A stretch of 25,811 nucleotides of DNA. Source: a virus. A program made the translations under genes and the position numbers. The stretch covers positions 1 through 25,811 of IMG/VR virus record IMGVR_UViG_3300042691_022889; one strand, given 5' to 3'. The notes below the pieces were generated by a model, which was not told the DNA's origin, ran no database searches, and worked only from the letters and a program-made list of their open reading frames with translations. Of the stretch, positions 24,035-25,811 are shown piece after piece; position 1 is the first letter of the stretch, and the number at the start of each line of letters is the position of its first letter.

Positions 24035-25811
24035 ATGGCAATTACAACACAGACTGGCAAAGTTGTCGTCGACACAAACCTTGTTCCTTACATCAGAGGG
24101 CGAGAGGTAGAATTTGTTGCTCATAATCTAAAGCCATATAAAATTGCACGTCTCTTTTTTGATGACGCCGCAGTTAATGGATTTTGTCAAGCAGGAAGCA
24201 GAGTTCTACTTGACTCTAAGAAAGTCGTAGAAGTTGATCGAAATAATGCCGCTACAGTCTATCAAAGCGATATTGTCTATCAAGGAACAAGCGCAACTGT
24301 AAACACTTTTAATGGTATCGTTGAGTCATTTGATACAACAAGCCAAAAAGTTACTATTCGTCGTTTAGATGGCGATTTTGATGACAACGCTCAGTTGTAT
24401 TTTCAAAATGTTCGAACAACATTAACTTATTCAAACGCAAATGTTGTTTCAGTAACTGATTCGAATACTGCAGATTTATTTTACTCAGGTGAGGGCGTTA
24501 TTGCACCTCAAAGAGGAAATGGATTTGCAACCGTTATCTCAACATCTGGATCAAATATTATCTATTTGAAACAGAACTATATGAATATTAATGTTGATCC
24601 TGTTGGTGTTAGCCTTTCAGTTGCTGCGGGTCAATGCAAACCAGGAGACATGGTTTATCAAACAGCAGATGGTGCTAAAAGATATGATCAAGCGACATTT
24701 CGCGGAATTGTAAGATACTTCCATGGTGTTGGGCAAGGTTTAGTAGCCATTGAACCAATTCAAGGAACATTTGTCGCGAATGCAACCAACTCTACAGCAA
24801 ATGCAAAAACATATATCTGGAATGCGACAACTCCGAGCGCTGCAGCAATTGCCGCAAATAATCATAATAGCGCAACATTTGCTTCAAATAGTTTGATTGC
24901 AAGTATACAAAACTCAGCCGTTTCAATCAACATAAGTTCATTTGTCCATCGTTCTGGTGTAGTTGCAAATTTAAATTCTGGTTCAGCCTCTGCACTTATT
25001 TTAAATTCTAATAGCGGAAATGCTCCAGCAGTTGGTAATCTAATTTATTTTTGTGCTGGAACTGGCGTTGGTGAGATTAAAAAGATTACAGCAATTGACG
25101 GTGCAAATGCAACACTAAACAGTGCGCTGACATTTGTTCCTGATTGTACAACAAGATACTCTATCGGAAATCATGAAGTAGATCAATATGGTTCTCTTTC
25201 TGGACTATTCCATATTCCATCTTTCCCAGGATTCAAATTTAAGACTGGTAATCGTATCTTTACAATCACAGACACTGCTCGATATAATGATCCAGATTAT
25301 GGTATGCGCGCTGCAGCGTCTTATGCAGCCTCTGGAATTTTGCAAACGACTCAGCGTATTCAGACAACACCAGTACTCGGACCATTGCCAGAAACAGATG
25401 GCAACTCACTAGTTGTCCCATCATCTCCTGCAGATAGACCTGCTACTGGAACACCTGTTAAACCTCCAGTCACAGGATCCAGCGCATCAACTATTCCAAG
25501 AGTTCCTCTTGGAGACGGTATGGCTCAAACATTCTTTGTTCCAAAACCAAACTCAAACAAGCAGGATTATGGCATTTATTGCACATCAATCGATTTGTTC
25601 TTCAAGAGCAAACCATCTGTTGCAACTTACTTCAAGAATTCCAAACTAATTTCTCGCGGTAGTTTACAGCTTCCTGTTACTGTGAAAATCGCTGAAGTTC
25701 AAAATGGATACCCAACGAAGAACTATCTTGCATCTAAAACAGTTAATGCAAAGGATGTGAATGTTTCTGATATTCCTAGCGTAAATGACCCAACAACATC
25801 AACAAAATTCA
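24035..25811 (+). CDS. Large tail/baseplate structural protein, N-terminal part (3' end outside window)
   Basis: The frame is open from ATG 24035 to the window edge (592 codons, no stop). It begins MAITTQTGKVVVDTNLVPYI, then RGREVEFVAHNLKPYKIARL and FFDDAAVNGFC. The middle is Asn/Thr/Ala-rich beta material. After about residue 455 a Pro/Thr-rich linker (PADRPATGTPVKPPVTG) leads to GMAQTFFVPKPNSNKQDYGI, then YCTSIDLFFKSK and LPVTVKIAEVQNGYPTKNYL. That AQTFFV...TSIDLFF...PVxVxI pattern is typical of large structural proteins of T4-like phages of cyanobacteria, often found together with DUF4815. It follows the DUF4815 gene by 19 bases with a weak purine-rich leader. Function is probably in the outer baseplate or the fibres; this is inference from place and pattern. 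Confidence 0.75.
   Translation, partial: MAITTQTGKVVVDTNLVPYIRGREVEFVAHNLKPYKIARLFFDDAAVNGFCQAGSRVLLDSKKVVEVDRNNAATVYQSDIVYQGTSATVNTFNGIVESFDTTSQKVTIRRLDGDFDDNAQLYFQNVRTTLTYSNANVVSVTDSNTADLFYSGEGVIAPQRGNGFATVISTSGSNIIYLKQNYMNINVDPVGVSLSVAAGQCKPGDMVYQTADGAKRYDQATFRGIVRYFHGVGQGLVAIEPIQGTFVANATNSTANAKTYIWNATTPSAAAIAANNHNSATFASNSLIASIQNSAVSINISSFVHRSGVVANLNSGSASALILNSNSGNAPAVGNLIYFCAGTGVGEIKKITAIDGANATLNSALTFVPDCTTRYSIGNHEVDQYGSLSGLFHIPSFPGFKFKTGNRIFTITDTARYNDPDYGMRAAASYAASGILQTTQRIQTTPVLGPLPETDGNSLVVPSSPADRPATGTPVKPPVTGSSASTIPRVPLGDGMAQTFFVPKPNSNKQDYGIYCTSIDLFFKSKPSVATYFKNSKLISRGSLQLPVTVKIAEVQNGYPTKNYLASKTVNAKDVNVSDIPSVNDPTTSTKF

Noticed and set aside
25188-25649. Two short plus-strand frames near the right end
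   Set aside because: They are in another frame of the long open gene starting at 24035, whose translation has clear structural-protein motifs.

Overview
This window is the structural core of a large contractile-tailed phage of the T4 type. The diagnostic proteins are the 3' part of the single-stranded DNA-binding protein gp32, the head-completion nuclease-fold protein gp4, and nearly the whole baseplate set (gp26, gp48, gp53, gp27, gp5, gp25, gp6, gp7-like, gp8). The DNA is AT-rich by eye, genes are packed with ATGA or TAATG junctions, and there is no tRNA, insertion sequence, CRISPR array or integration gene. The gene order (gp48-gp53-gp27-gp5-unknown-gp25-gp6-gp7-gp8-DUF4815) is closer to T4-like phages of cyanobacteria and alphaproteobacteria than to T4 itself, where these genes lie in separate clusters. 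The host cannot be fixed from this window.

Layout: (1) positions 2-592, plus strand, the gp32 C-terminal part, closed by a strong UUCG-loop terminator at 621-646. (2) A left-going operon from 5721 down to 645: gp4, a 183-residue conserved protein, a tail-tube-fold protein (gp54-like), gp26, a short ORF in the gene 51 position, and an 808-residue protein with hydrophobic segments and a complete M15 (D-Ala-D-Ala carboxypeptidase type) zinc-peptidase site. (3) A right-going operon from 5745 to the window end: gp48, gp53, gp27, gp5, an unrecognised 297-residue protein, gp25, gp6, a gp7-like giant, an enlarged gp8, a 1424-residue DUF4815-type protein and a last protein that runs off the edge. The two operons diverge from a 23-base gap at 5722-5744. 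No stretch above 300 bases lacks a gene.

How they work together: gp27 and gp5 form the central hub and spike. gp25, gp53, gp6, gp7 and gp8 build the wedges around it. gp48 and the gp54-like protein cap the hub and nucleate the tail tube. gp26 and the gene 51-position ORF are assembly factors. The DUF4815 protein and its downstream neighbour are probably peripheral baseplate or fibre-attachment parts.

Most notable: gp26 and the short ORF behind it are joined by a textbook -1 slippery sequence (A AAT TTT / T TTT TTC) with an upstream GGAGGG, directly before a tape-measure-like gene. This is the layout of lambda-type G/GT tail-assembly chaperones, placed in a T4-type gene 26/51 locus. Other points are the apparent transfer of peptidoglycan-cutting activity from gp5 (no lysozyme domain here) to the 808-residue protein, a late-promoter motif placed so that the gp4 mRNA would start exactly at its ATG, and a recurring beta-rich module copied into gp7, gp8 and the DUF4815 protein.
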